Part shown: positions 51,443-58,474 of the stretch, piece by piece | Numbering within the stretch: the first letter of the stretch is position 1 | Layout of the letters: the number at the start of each line of letters is the position of its first letter | Assembly (NCBI RefSeq): GCF_000251105.1 | Contig: NC_017034.1 | Location: 186,001 to 250,000, forward strand | DNA length: 64,000 nt | Direction: 5' to 3' | Source of the DNA: Methanocella conradii HZ254 | Lineage (GTDB): Archaea; Halobacteriota; Methanocellia; Methanocellales; Methanocellaceae | The notes under the pieces: generated by a model | What the model was told of the DNA's origin: nothing | What the model saw: only the letters and a program-made list of their open reading frames with translations | Databases searched by the model: none | Program-made: the position numbers and the translations under genes

Positions 51443-52192
51443 ATGTGTCAACCGTATAGCGATAATAGCGCCGTATCCGAAACCCTGGGCTATATACTCA
51501 TATTCATGATAGTCGTTTCCTGCATTGCCATCATCCTTGTAATTGGGAATGGCGTGCTTGATAACGCCAAGAGCCAGAATAATTTTAAAGGCATCGAGCA
51601 GGGCTTCATGGTGGTGAGCAGTGACCTCAAGCAGGTGGCGCTCGAGGGTACGCCTCTAAAGACGACGAAAATCCACCTGGAGGGAGGCTCTATCACGGCT
51701 AATAGCTCGACTAACGAGATCAAGGTGACATATAATGGTAATACTTATAATAATAAAACTGGCAACATCACTTTCAGGTCTAGCACTAGCTCTGGCGTCA
51801 TCGCCATTGAAAATGGCGGCTTATGGGAAAAATATGATATCACAGGTAGCGGTATCATGGTGCTAAAGCCCCGCATTTTTAACATTAGCGATACAAATAC
51901 CCTGGTGCTAAACATTATAAGGCTGAACGCCACCGGCTCATCCATTGGCGGGTCGGCGACCGTTAGCATAACGCTTCAAGATCAGGGCACGAATGTATAT
52001 CCTTATAGCGCGCCTTCCCCTTCCGACGCAGAGATAACGCTTAATACGGCATACCCGCAGGCATGGGCAAGGTTCATGGAGGATAACGGTGCTTACATCA
52101 GCGGCCTGGACGACCACAGCTTTACCGCAAGGTTCACCAAAATATCAAAGCTGATAATAATCGAGCACAACGTAGGCGTAACGCTAAACTAA
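51443..52192 (+). CDS. Pilin-like membrane protein (DUF7289-like)
   Basis: A 249-residue protein that begins SDNSAVSETLGYILIFMIVV. The Ser-Glu-Thr-Leu-Gly before a single hydrophobic helix is the archaeal type IV pilin-like pattern. It has a large Thr/Ser-rich external beta domain with N-glycosylation sequons. A strong SD (AAGAGGAG, near 51428-51435) precedes it. It is the last gene of the plus-strand run and faces the minus-strand pair. Confidence 0.65.
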   Translation: MCQPYSDNSAVSETLGYILIFMIVVSCIAIILVIGNGVLDNAKSQNNFKGIEQGFMVVSSDLKQVALEGTPLKTTKIHLEGGSITANSSTNEIKVTYNGNTYNNKTGNITFRSSTSSGVIAIENGGLWEKYDITGSGIMVLKPRIFNISDTNTLVLNIIRLNATGSSIGGSATVSITLQDQGTNVYPYSAPSPSDAEITLNTAYPQAWARFMEDNGAYISGLDDHSFTARFTKISKLIIIEHNVGVTLN

Positions 52193-52207
52193 AAATGAAT
52201 ACCAGCC

Positions 52208-52762
52208 TTATAGGTACCAGCATGTGAGCTTCACTTCAACGACCTGCGGGAAACGTTTATTAACATTTTTCCAGTAATCCGACATGGCGTCGCCCTCATT
52301 TAGCGTAACAAGCCTGCTGGAGACCACGGAGTTATCCGCAGGCTTGCCATGAACTATTACGGGGCACTCCTGCCTGCCTGTCCCATTATAATAAATGAAG
52401 CTCACGCTATACTGGACGTGCTCGGGGAGCATCGACCTTATCGCGCTGTCAAGCCCGGTCACGTTACCCTGAACCCCATACGTTACCGTGCTGCCATTCC
52501 ACCCGGCAACGTAGGATTTAAGCGAGCTCATCGTGCTCCATATGGTACTATCTGCATCATTCCTGTCCATACACGTCAACGTATCGCTGGCCCTTTCGTA
52601 TAGCTTCATATCCACTAAGCGCTCCGTCTGAGGAGTAACGATGGAGTTCGCCTGTATGATGAATAGTAAAACGCTCAGGAGTATGACTGAGGCCACTATG
52701 CCCTCCATCGTGTATATCTGGCCTTTATCGCCTTCAGGAAAATGCATAGGACCACACCTCAA
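52208..52762 (-). CDS. Pilin-like membrane protein (DUF7288-like)
   Basis: A 184-residue protein with GDKGQIYTMEGIVASVILLS, a G-Q followed by a Glu and a hydrophobic helix, which is the class III pilin-like pattern. Its external domain contains C, W and sequon residues. It is downstream of the minus-strand gene ending at 52734 and overlaps it by 14-29 bases, depending on which start codon is used. Its end faces the plus-strand pilin-like genes with 15 bases between stops. Confidence 0.62.
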   Translation of the reverse strand: MRCGPMHFPEGDKGQIYTMEGIVASVILLSVLLFIIQANSIVTPQTERLVDMKLYERASDTLTCMDRNDADSTIWSTMSSLKSYVAGWNGSTVTYGVQGNVTGLDSAIRSMLPEHVQYSVSFIYYNGTGRQECPVIVHGKPADNSVVSSRLVTLNEGDAMSDYWKNVNKRFPQVVEVKLTCWYL

Positions 52763-53708
52763 CCCTCATGATACCCGGGTAGCATACGCTTTTCTGCTTA
52801 AAGACCGGGTCATAGACGTAATCAACGGGTCTCCCTGGCATGCAGCTCGAGTTAGCCCATATGTTCACTGCAGAGATAATGGGGTCGCTTATCGCGGTAT
52901 TTAATATAGTAATCTCTAGAACGTCGCCCTTCATAAACCCGAAATCCGTAGAATTTTTCACTTCCCCATTCAATTTGATGATATAGTCATCGGGTGGTAG
53001 GCTTATGGCATTCCCCGATAATGAGACGACTCTGATAGGATCCTGAGCCAGACCTATCGGGTATGCGGCAGTTAAATTATATATCCTGATAGTGATATCC
53101 CTGTCCCTTGAAGTCAGATTATTTAGGGTCACGTTCAGCATATTACTGTTATATTGCTCCCCAGGGTTGTTGCAATCAACGAACAGCTCCTTCCCCGTAT
53201 CTATTAGGACTACTCTTTCTATTGATTCGATGTTCTGTGAGCTAGCGCTAGGCCATGGCGCATTTATAAGCGAAGTGCCGTTCATCTCAACGGCGACATT
53301 TATGTCATAAATGATAGAGCCATTAAGCCCCATTTTTTCCCTAACTAATGTATAATCCGATGCGACGAGGCTTTCCAGCGCTTTTATCTTATTAAGCGAT
53401 AGGATATTTGGATGCCCCCTATCGCCGGCGAGGCCAATACGTAATAGGCAATCCTGATGATCCTCCCATGAGCTATTTCCAGGAAGGCCTCCTGCTGCTG
53501 TACTATTACACCATCCCGGATCCTCTGCGAGCATGGCGCTTGTACGATATGCGACTGCGCTAAGGTCTATGGCTCCTGGCTGATATGGGGTAAACATGCC
53601 CGGTATAAATGTGACCGCATATAAAAATGTTAAAAGGAATACGCTTATCCCGAATAAGAAATCCAGGTTCGACTGCCCACGGTCATCACCAAGCATACCC
53701 ACATCCAT
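52734..53708 (-). CDS. Pilin-like membrane protein (DUF7287-like)
   Basis: A 324-residue protein with GDDRGQSNLDFLFGISVFLL, a G-Q-S before a hydrophobic helix with an acidic residue at the fifth place after G, fitting class III pilin-like signals. The external region has an IDTGKELFVDCNNPG stretch and several sequons. It is the first gene of a minus-strand pair; a TATA-like box (minus-strand CTTATATAG, near 53752-53760) supplies the promoter. Two ATGs (53708 and 53696) can start it. Confidence 0.62.
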   Translation of the reverse strand: MDVGMLGDDRGQSNLDFLFGISVFLLTFLYAVTFIPGMFTPYQPGAIDLSAVAYRTSAMLAEDPGWCNSTAAGGLPGNSSWEDHQDCLLRIGLAGDRGHPNILSLNKIKALESLVASDYTLVREKMGLNGSIIYDINVAVEMNGTSLINAPWPSASSQNIESIERVVLIDTGKELFVDCNNPGEQYNSNMLNVTLNNLTSRDRDITIRIYNLTAAYPIGLAQDPIRVVSLSGNAISLPPDDYIIKLNGEVKNSTDFGFMKGDVLEITILNTAISDPIISAVNIWANSSCMPGRPVDYVYDPVFKQKSVCYPGIMRVEVWSYAFS

Positions 53709-53819
53709 CCAGGCGGTTTAGCCAGATAAACACTACAAGGTTTATTTTCAAACTATATAAGGGCTTTCTTCCCATAAAAATTGATTGGTATGTAAACGAT
53801 GATATTATTGGGCGTTGTT

Positions 53820-53851
53820 TCATTTTTGTATTATGATGGTGAGTATGTCGC
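53820..53851 (-). pseudogene. Duplicate 3' end of the DRG GTPase gene (att-like)
   Basis: On the minus strand this stretch encodes D-I-L-T-I-I-I-Q-K-stop, the exact last residues of the DRG protein ending at 55065. Aligned bases 53821-53851 and 55066-55096 match at 28 of 31 positions, and all three differences are at synonymous third-codon positions. It is a separated copy of the gene end and marks one border of the MNT-HEPN island. Confidence 0.7.
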
Positions 53852-53927
53852 ATGTCAGCATGCTTGCCCTATGGCTTCAGGAATTTATAAATACCAATAC
53901 ATAGAAGATTCTACTAATTGCCCTCTG

Positions 53928-53980
53928 CTAAAAATTAGAACACATCTTCTAAAACTTAGAATACATTTGCTAAAATATAG
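53928..53980. promoter_or_regulatory. Three palindromic sites spaced exactly 21 bp
   Basis: CTAAAAATTAG (53928-53938), CTAAAACTTAG (53949-53959) and CTAAAATATAG (53970-53980) share CTAAAA and approach the form CTAA-N3-TTAG. The 21-bp steps are two helical turns, so bound proteins would lie on one face of the DNA. The last site ends a few bases before the TATA-like GTTTATATC (53987-53995) of the MNT gene. Confidence 0.6.
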
Positions 53981-54019
53981 CAAATAGTTTATATCAAAAA
54001 AGCCAATTAGATATCTAAT

Positions 54020-54574
54020 ATGGCCAGTCATGATTTAAGCCTGATCGATTTAATAGCCTCGGATGGCTGCATCCAGCTACTTAAACCGTTTTTGTATAAG
54101 CCAGGGATTGAGATGTACCAGTCCGAAGTCATAAGGGTGACCCGCATACCTAAAACGAGAGCTATAAGGTTGCTAAACTCATTGTCAGGTTACGGGCTTT
54201 TAAACGAGAAGGTCAAGGCTGGCAGCAAGTTTTATTCCATTTCAGAAGGGAATCCGGTATTAAAACAATTAAAAATTTTAATAATATTGTCAAAGCTCTA
54301 TGAATTAGTCAGGGATTTCTCAGATAAGAACATTGAAATATATCTTTTCGGTTCTGCCGCCAGGGGCGAAGATACTGAAAATAGCGATATAGACCTTTTG
54401 ATAATTGCTGATACAGATAAAAGCGTGCTAAATGAGCTTATTGAGCGGCTTAAAACTAATATGGAGAGAGAGGTAAACCCCATAGTATACACGCCAATAG
54501 GCTATGCTAACTTGTATAATACCGAAAAGGCTTTTTATGAATCGATTGAACGGTATAAGATAAGGGTGCTCTAG
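54020..54574 (+). CDS. MNT-type nucleotidyltransferase antitoxin with N-terminal winged helix
   Basis: A 184-residue protein. Residues 1-80 form a winged-helix-like DNA-binding domain (SEVIRVTRIPKTRAIRLLNS; SGYGLLNEKVKAGSKFYSIS). Residues 100-184 form a minimal nucleotidyltransferase with FGSAARGEDTENSDIDLLII, the G-S...D-x-D catalytic motif near residues 111-126. MNT proteins block their HEPN partner toxins, and some do so by adding AMP. The added DNA-binding domain suggests autoregulation through the three palindromes upstream. The stop overlaps the HEPN start by one base (TAGTG). Low-GC codon use contrasts with the neighbouring genes. Confidence 0.85.
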   Translation: MASHDLSLIDLIASDGCIQLLKPFLYKPGIEMYQSEVIRVTRIPKTRAIRLLNSLSGYGLLNEKVKAGSKFYSISEGNPVLKQLKILIILSKLYELVRDFSDKNIEIYLFGSAARGEDTENSDIDLLIIADTDKSVLNELIERLKTNMEREVNPIVYTPIGYANLYNTEKAFYESIERYKIRVL

Positions 54575-55032
54575 TGGAAATAAAGGATTTATTTGATTGT
54601 GAGAGGGAGCGGTTTAAAAGAGAGATCACTTCCTCATTTGATAAGTCTAAGAATCCTGAAATTATACAAAATGAGGTCATCGCTTCGGACCATGACATGG
54701 AAAGCGCAAGGCGCGATATGCATAATAAAGACTATAAATGGGCAATTGTTAAAGCGTATTATTCTATGCTTCATGCCGCAAAAGCTTACGTAAGGTCAAA
54801 AGGGCTAATAATAACCAATCATAAATGTACATACCTTTACCTCGAGAGATGTGCGAGAAATGGGGAGTTTGAGACCAGGTATGCTATCGGGTATAAGGGC
54901 GCCTTGGAGTTCAGGTGGGACGCGGACTATGGCTTAAAGTATGATGAAAATACGGCAAATGAAGTGATAAATGTTGCATCAGACTTTAATGAAAAGATGA
55001 AAAATTTGATTGGCATAAAAATAGGCCCTTAA
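54574..55032 (+). CDS. HEPN-domain toxin partner
   Basis: A 152-residue helical HEPN protein starting at GTG 54574. It has the family regions AIVKAYYSMLHAAKAYVRSKG and ITNHKCTYLYLERCARNGEF. HEPN RNases use an R-x4-6-H motif; here the His is present (TNH), but the residue six to seven places before it is Lys (SKGLIITNH) and the nearest Arg is nine residues before it. The usual catalytic Arg may therefore be absent, so it could be a degenerate toxin, a substituted one or a non-toxic partner. It is translationally coupled to the MNT gene. Confidence 0.78.
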   Translation: MEIKDLFDCERERFKREITSSFDKSKNPEIIQNEVIASDHDMESARRDMHNKDYKWAIVKAYYSMLHAAKAYVRSKGLIITNHKCTYLYLERCARNGEFETRYAIGYKGALEFRWDADYGLKYDENTANEVINVASDFNEKMKNLIGIKIGP

Positions 55033-55064
55033 AATATTTGCAACAAAAGATCATGGACATTCTC

Positions 55065-56150
55065 TCATTTCTGTATTATTATTGTGAGTATGTCGCCGTC
55101 TTCTAATTGGTGATCGAGCCCTACGCGCTGCCCTGCGTGCTTCGCCGAATTCCCCCATACCCTGGCATACCTGAACTTTCGCCTGAAGTCCTTATGGAGC
55201 CGGTCGCACACGTCCCCCACCGTGCACCCTTTCCTCATGATGAGGGGCTCGTCCATGTCCGCAGGGCCGCCCTGAGGCTTCAAATAAATGTTGATGAACC
55301 CTAGCTTGTTGTATATCTCTTCCCTTAACGCATCCAGGTTTAGCTCCATGTCAGCAGATATCTTCAGGGCGTCCTTCGGGAAAAGCTTCAGCTGCTCCTT
55401 ATCCACCAGGTCTATCTTGTTTACCACGGTAATGGCCGGGATGTACACCCTGTTACCCCGTATGACGTCGATGAGCTGGTCCGCCGTGATGTCCTCCCTT
55501 ATGTTCACGAGGGCGTTATGGATCTTATACTCGCCCAGGATGGTCTTTATGGTCTCGTGGTCCAGGCTTAGCTCTACCGTGGAGGTTATCGTTATGCCCC
55601 CCTTGACGAGCTTCGTGATGGTGACGTCGGGAGGGCGCTGGTTAATGCGAATGCCCGCATCGTAGAGCTCGTCCTCGAGGACCTTCAAGTGCTGATAGTT
55701 AAAAACGTCGATTATCATTACGATTAGATCGCAGCTCCTTATCACCGAGATGACCTCGCGGCCCCTTCCCCTGCCCGCCGAGGCGCCCTTCACCAGGCCG
55801 GGCAGATCCAGTATCTGTATCTTCGCCTGCCTGTACTCCATTATACCCGGGATTACGTCAAGCGTGGTGAACTCGTACTCGCCAACCTCGGAGTGTGCGT
55901 CGGTCAGCTTGTTGATGAGCGTGGACTTGCCCACGGATGGAAAGCCGACCAAAGTAACGGTAGCGTCCCCGCTCTTCTTTACACTGTAGCCTTCTCCCCC
56001 GCCCTTAGACGCGATGGCCCTCTTGATGAGCTCGTCCTTGAGCCTGGCCATCTTGGCCTTGAGCTTGCCCAGATGATGCTCGGTTGCCTTGTTTTTCTGG
56101 GTCCTATCCATCTCTTCCTGGATGGCCCGTATCTCTTCCTCGATTGTCAT
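55065..56150 (-). CDS. DRG-family GTPase (OBG/DRG, with TGS domain)
   Basis: A 361-residue archaeal DRG GTPase. After a basic helical N-terminus come the G1 motif GFPSVGKST, the G3 motif DLPGLVKGA, the G4 motif VNKIDL and a C-terminal TGS domain (LEDGDILTIIIQK at the end). These proteins associate with ribosomes and RNA. It is preceded on the same strand by tRNA-His (68 bases between the ends). Its final nine codons plus stop are repeated at 53820, on the far side of the MNT-HEPN island. Confidence 0.95.
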   Translation of the reverse strand: MTIEEEIRAIQEEMDRTQKNKATEHHLGKLKAKMARLKDELIKRAIASKGGGEGYSVKKSGDATVTLVGFPSVGKSTLINKLTDAHSEVGEYEFTTLDVIPGIMEYRQAKIQILDLPGLVKGASAGRGRGREVISVIRSCDLIVMIIDVFNYQHLKVLEDELYDAGIRINQRPPDVTITKLVKGGITITSTVELSLDHETIKTILGEYKIHNALVNIREDITADQLIDVIRGNRVYIPAITVVNKIDLVDKEQLKLFPKDALKISADMELNLDALREEIYNKLGFINIYLKPQGGPADMDEPLIMRKGCTVGDVCDRLHKDFRRKFRYARVWGNSAKHAGQRVGLDHQLEDGDILTIIIQK

Positions 56151-56218
56151 CCACTACCCTTTAGCAGCCGCTAAAAATGGTCTTCGTTTATCGCATTTAT
56201 AATTTTTTTAGAATTTAG

Positions 56219-56292
56219 GGCCGGGACCGGGATTCGAACCCGGCTCATAGGATCCACAGTCCCATAGGATTGCCAACTACCCCATCCCGGCC
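56219..56292 (-). tRNA. tRNA-His (GTG)
   Basis: On the minus strand a full cloverleaf folds. The acceptor stem GCCGGGA pairs with TCCCGGC; the D arm has GGGTAG; the anticodon arm has CTGTGGA with anticodon GTG. The T stem CCGGG pairs with CCCGG around TTCGAAT. The discriminator is C73 and a G precedes position 1 (56292), both marks of tRNA-His. CCA is not encoded. The minus-strand TTTATTTATAAG (about 56318-56330) is the probable promoter box. Confidence 0.95.
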
Positions 56293-56600
56293 AGTGCAAC
56301 TTCAATAGCTGCATACTTATAAATAAAGTTTATGGTTCCAGTCAGGTCACAAAAATAGGCCCGCATTTAATTCTTTTAAGATTTACCTGCCAGGCTCGGA
56401 GCCTGCAGAAAGCCCCTGATTAAAAGGAAAAGGATGATTTGATATCGCATCTTCTGCTTCTAAGTAGGGTGGAGCGCGCTAGATAGTTTGCCCTCTATTG
56501 TACGGCGAGGCTTTTCTCGAATCCTTAGATGCCCGTTTCGGTGCATCTTTATACTCTTTATACTATATACTAGTTGTATCGTTTCGGGCGAGGCGTAAAA
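56293..56600. other. 308-base gene-free region before the ABC exporter
   Basis: No coding ORF is supported here. The left end carries the tRNA-His promoter (minus strand). In the middle CAGGC-TCGGA-GCCTG (near 56392-56406) is a small hairpin, and CGAG-GCTTTT-CTCG (near 56503-56520) another. The right end has repeated A/T boxes (CTTTATACTCTTTATACTA, about 56547-56565) that would be the promoter of the ABC operon. A structured leader or small RNA is possible. Confidence 0.45.
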
Positions 56601-57362
56601 ATGCTAAAACAGCAAATGATAGAAGAAAATAAAATTAAGGGCGGGCACATCATCGATTGCTCAAAGGTTTCGATGCGATTCGGGAAGATAATGGCGCTCG
56701 ACGAGGTTGACCTCAGGGTCGAATACGGGGAAAACTATGGGCTGCTCGGCCCAAACGGGGCTGGCAAGACCACTTTGATCAGGATACTATGCGGACTGCT
56801 GAAGCCCACGTCTGGCACGGCGATCGTGCTCGGCAGGAAAATGCCCGACCGGCGAAACAACGCCTCCATCGGCTACATGACCCAGATGGATGCCCTATAT
56901 AACGATTTAACGATAAGGGAGAACGTCCGCTTCTTCGCCTCAATCTACGGGCTAAGAGGACACGAGCGGGAGAGGCGGATAGATGAGATACTTGAGGTCA
57001 CAGCCCTCTCAGACAGGCAGCACAGCGTGGTGAGCACCATCTCAGGGGGCATGAGGAAGCGAGCCTCCATAGCCTGTGCCCTCGTTCACAGGCCGAGGCT
57101 GCTATTTTTAGACGAGCCCACCGTGGGGGTGGACCCGAAGCTGAGGTGCGACCTCTGGAAGTACTTCCACGAGCTAAACAGCGAGGGCGTCACACTCGTC
57201 GTCTCTACCCACGTCATGGACGAGGCGGAGCACTGTAACAGGCTTGCTTTTATAAGGGAGGGTAAAAAGCTCATAGAGGGGACGCCCGCCGAGCTTAAGG
57301 CGTTCACGTCATGCGAGAACCTCGAAAGCGCGTTTATGAAGTTCTCGGAGGCAGAGCGATGA
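56601..57362 (+). CDS. ABC exporter ATP-binding protein (ABC-2/DrrA type)
   Basis: A 253-residue ABC ATPase with Walker A GPNGAGKTT near residue 53, the ABC signature ISGGMRKRASIACAL, Walker B RLLFLDEPTVGVDPK and the H-loop STHVMDE. It belongs to the DrrA/NatA-like ABC-2 exporters. The ATG at 56601 is chosen over a TTG at 56574 because the upstream codons overlap the promoter A/T boxes and the family start is nearer the ATG. It overlaps the permease start by four bases (ATGA). The substrate could be a drug, lipid or surface polymer. Confidence 0.88.
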   Translation: MLKQQMIEENKIKGGHIIDCSKVSMRFGKIMALDEVDLRVEYGENYGLLGPNGAGKTTLIRILCGLLKPTSGTAIVLGRKMPDRRNNASIGYMTQMDALYNDLTIRENVRFFASIYGLRGHERERRIDEILEVTALSDRQHSVVSTISGGMRKRASIACALVHRPRLLFLDEPTVGVDPKLRCDLWKYFHELNSEGVTLVVSTHVMDEAEHCNRLAFIREGKKLIEGTPAELKAFTSCENLESAFMKFSEAER

Positions 57363-58468
57363 GCCCATTGAGGATACTCTCATTGGCAAGGCGCATCATC
57401 ACGCAGTGCCTCAGGGATCGCCGCACCTTCGGCTTAATTATTATCGTCCCCTCCGTCGTCATGGCGCTGCTCGGCTACTTCTACACGACGGGCTCCAGTT
57501 CCACCGTCACGCTGGGCGTCGTCAACGAGGACGCGGGCCTGGGCAGCCTGTCCCTCTCCAGGGACGTGGTGGATGCGCTGAGAGGGCAGGATAACCTGAC
57601 GGTCATAGAGGTCAGCCGCGTAGACGTAAACCAATCCTTAAAGGATAAGAAGCTCGACGGAGCCATCATCTTCGGCCCCGATTTCACGAAGGGCATCATC
57701 CTTAATGGCACGGCGAGCGCTGACATCATCACGGAGGGCACCGACCAGGGCAAGTCTGCCGCTGTTAACGTGAAGGTGCGTAACGCCATGACCTCCGCGT
57801 TCGCCAAAATGAAAAATGGTAGCCTCAACCTCAACGTAAGCTCATCGGTAATCTATGGAGAGGGCTTCACCACGCTCGACCTGTTCGCGCCATATTTGTT
57901 AGGCGTCATCGCCTTCGCCTTCATTTTCATATTCACCGGCGTTACCTTTTTAAGGGAGCGCTCCTTCGGCACGTTCGAGCGCCTCCTCGTCTCGCCCATA
58001 ACCCGCTCCGAGATCATCCTTGGCTACATGCTCGGCTTCAGCCTGTTCGCCATAATACAGTCCATGATAATCCTCCTGTTTGCCGTATTCGTGCTGAACG
58101 TGAAGATCGTGGGCAGCATCTACTCGGTGGTGGCGTTACAGCTCCTCATCACGCTGGTGAGCGTAAACCTGGGAATCTTTTGCTCCTCGTTCGCGAAGAA
58201 CGAGCTCCAGGCCGTCCAGTTCATACCCCTGCTGATATTGCCCCAGGTGTTCCTGGACGGCATGTTCTGGCCCATCTCCACGCTGCCAGGCTACCTGCAG
58301 GTATTCTCATACATAATGCCCCTGACCTACGCGAACGACGCCCTCCAGAACATAATGGTGAGAGGATACGGCATCTGGGACGTGTGGGCCGACGTGGCCA
58401 TATTGCTGGCGTTCGCAGTGGCAATGATAGCGCTATCGGCGATTAGCCTCAACAAGCGGCTACAATAA
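57359..58468 (+). CDS. ABC-2 type permease
   Basis: A 369-residue ABC-2 permease. A first membrane helix (about residues 22-40) is followed by a large external domain of about 140 residues and then six helices, with FLRERSFGTFERLLVSPITR, the conserved coupling region of the family, near residue 205. It pairs with the ATPase whose stop overlaps its ATG. The upstream in-frame ATG at 57311 is rejected because it lies inside the ATPase gene. The cargo is unknown. Confidence 0.87.
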   Translation: MSPLRILSLARRIITQCLRDRRTFGLIIIVPSVVMALLGYFYTTGSSSTVTLGVVNEDAGLGSLSLSRDVVDALRGQDNLTVIEVSRVDVNQSLKDKKLDGAIIFGPDFTKGIILNGTASADIITEGTDQGKSAAVNVKVRNAMTSAFAKMKNGSLNLNVSSSVIYGEGFTTLDLFAPYLLGVIAFAFIFIFTGVTFLRERSFGTFERLLVSPITRSEIILGYMLGFSLFAIIQSMIILLFAVFVLNVKIVGSIYSVVALQLLITLVSVNLGIFCSSFAKNELQAVQFIPLLILPQVFLDGMFWPISTLPGYLQVFSYIMPLTYANDALQNIMVRGYGIWDVWADVAILLAFAVAMIALSAISLNKRLQ

Positions 58469-58474
58469 TTTTGT

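Larger units (their letters stand above)
53709..54019. other. 311-base gene-free region with promoter, gene fragment and operators
   Basis: This stretch contains, left to right, the minus-strand promoter of the pilin-like pair, a displaced copy of the DRG GTPase gene end (53820-53851), and three 21-bp-spaced palindromes before the TATA box of the MNT gene. A 62-codon open frame at 53799-53987 is judged not to be a gene, because it covers these sites. Confidence 0.6.
53852..55064 (+). mobile_element. MNT-HEPN island flanked by duplicated DRG gene ends
   Basis: An AT-rich segment of about 1.2 kb, containing the iterated operators and the MNT-HEPN gene pair, lies between two direct repeats that each encode the last nine codons and stop of the DRG GTPase. 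Such an arrangement is what site-specific integration into a gene's 3' end leaves when the incoming DNA carries its own version of that end. No integrase is present, so this would be a remnant or a trans-mobilised module. Confidence 0.6.

Noticed and set aside
53799..53987. 62-codon open frame across the MNT promoter region
   Set aside because: It covers a displaced gene end, the 21-bp-spaced palindromes and part of the TATA region; it has no SD and no family likeness.
56410..56460. C/D-box small RNA in the gap before the ABC exporter
   Set aside because: CTGA and ATGAT-like words occur but do not match box C and D spacing or closing stem well enough.
56574..56600. TTG start for the ABC ATPase
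   Set aside because: It falls directly after the promoter boxes and gives an N-terminus not expected for the family; ATG 56601 is better.
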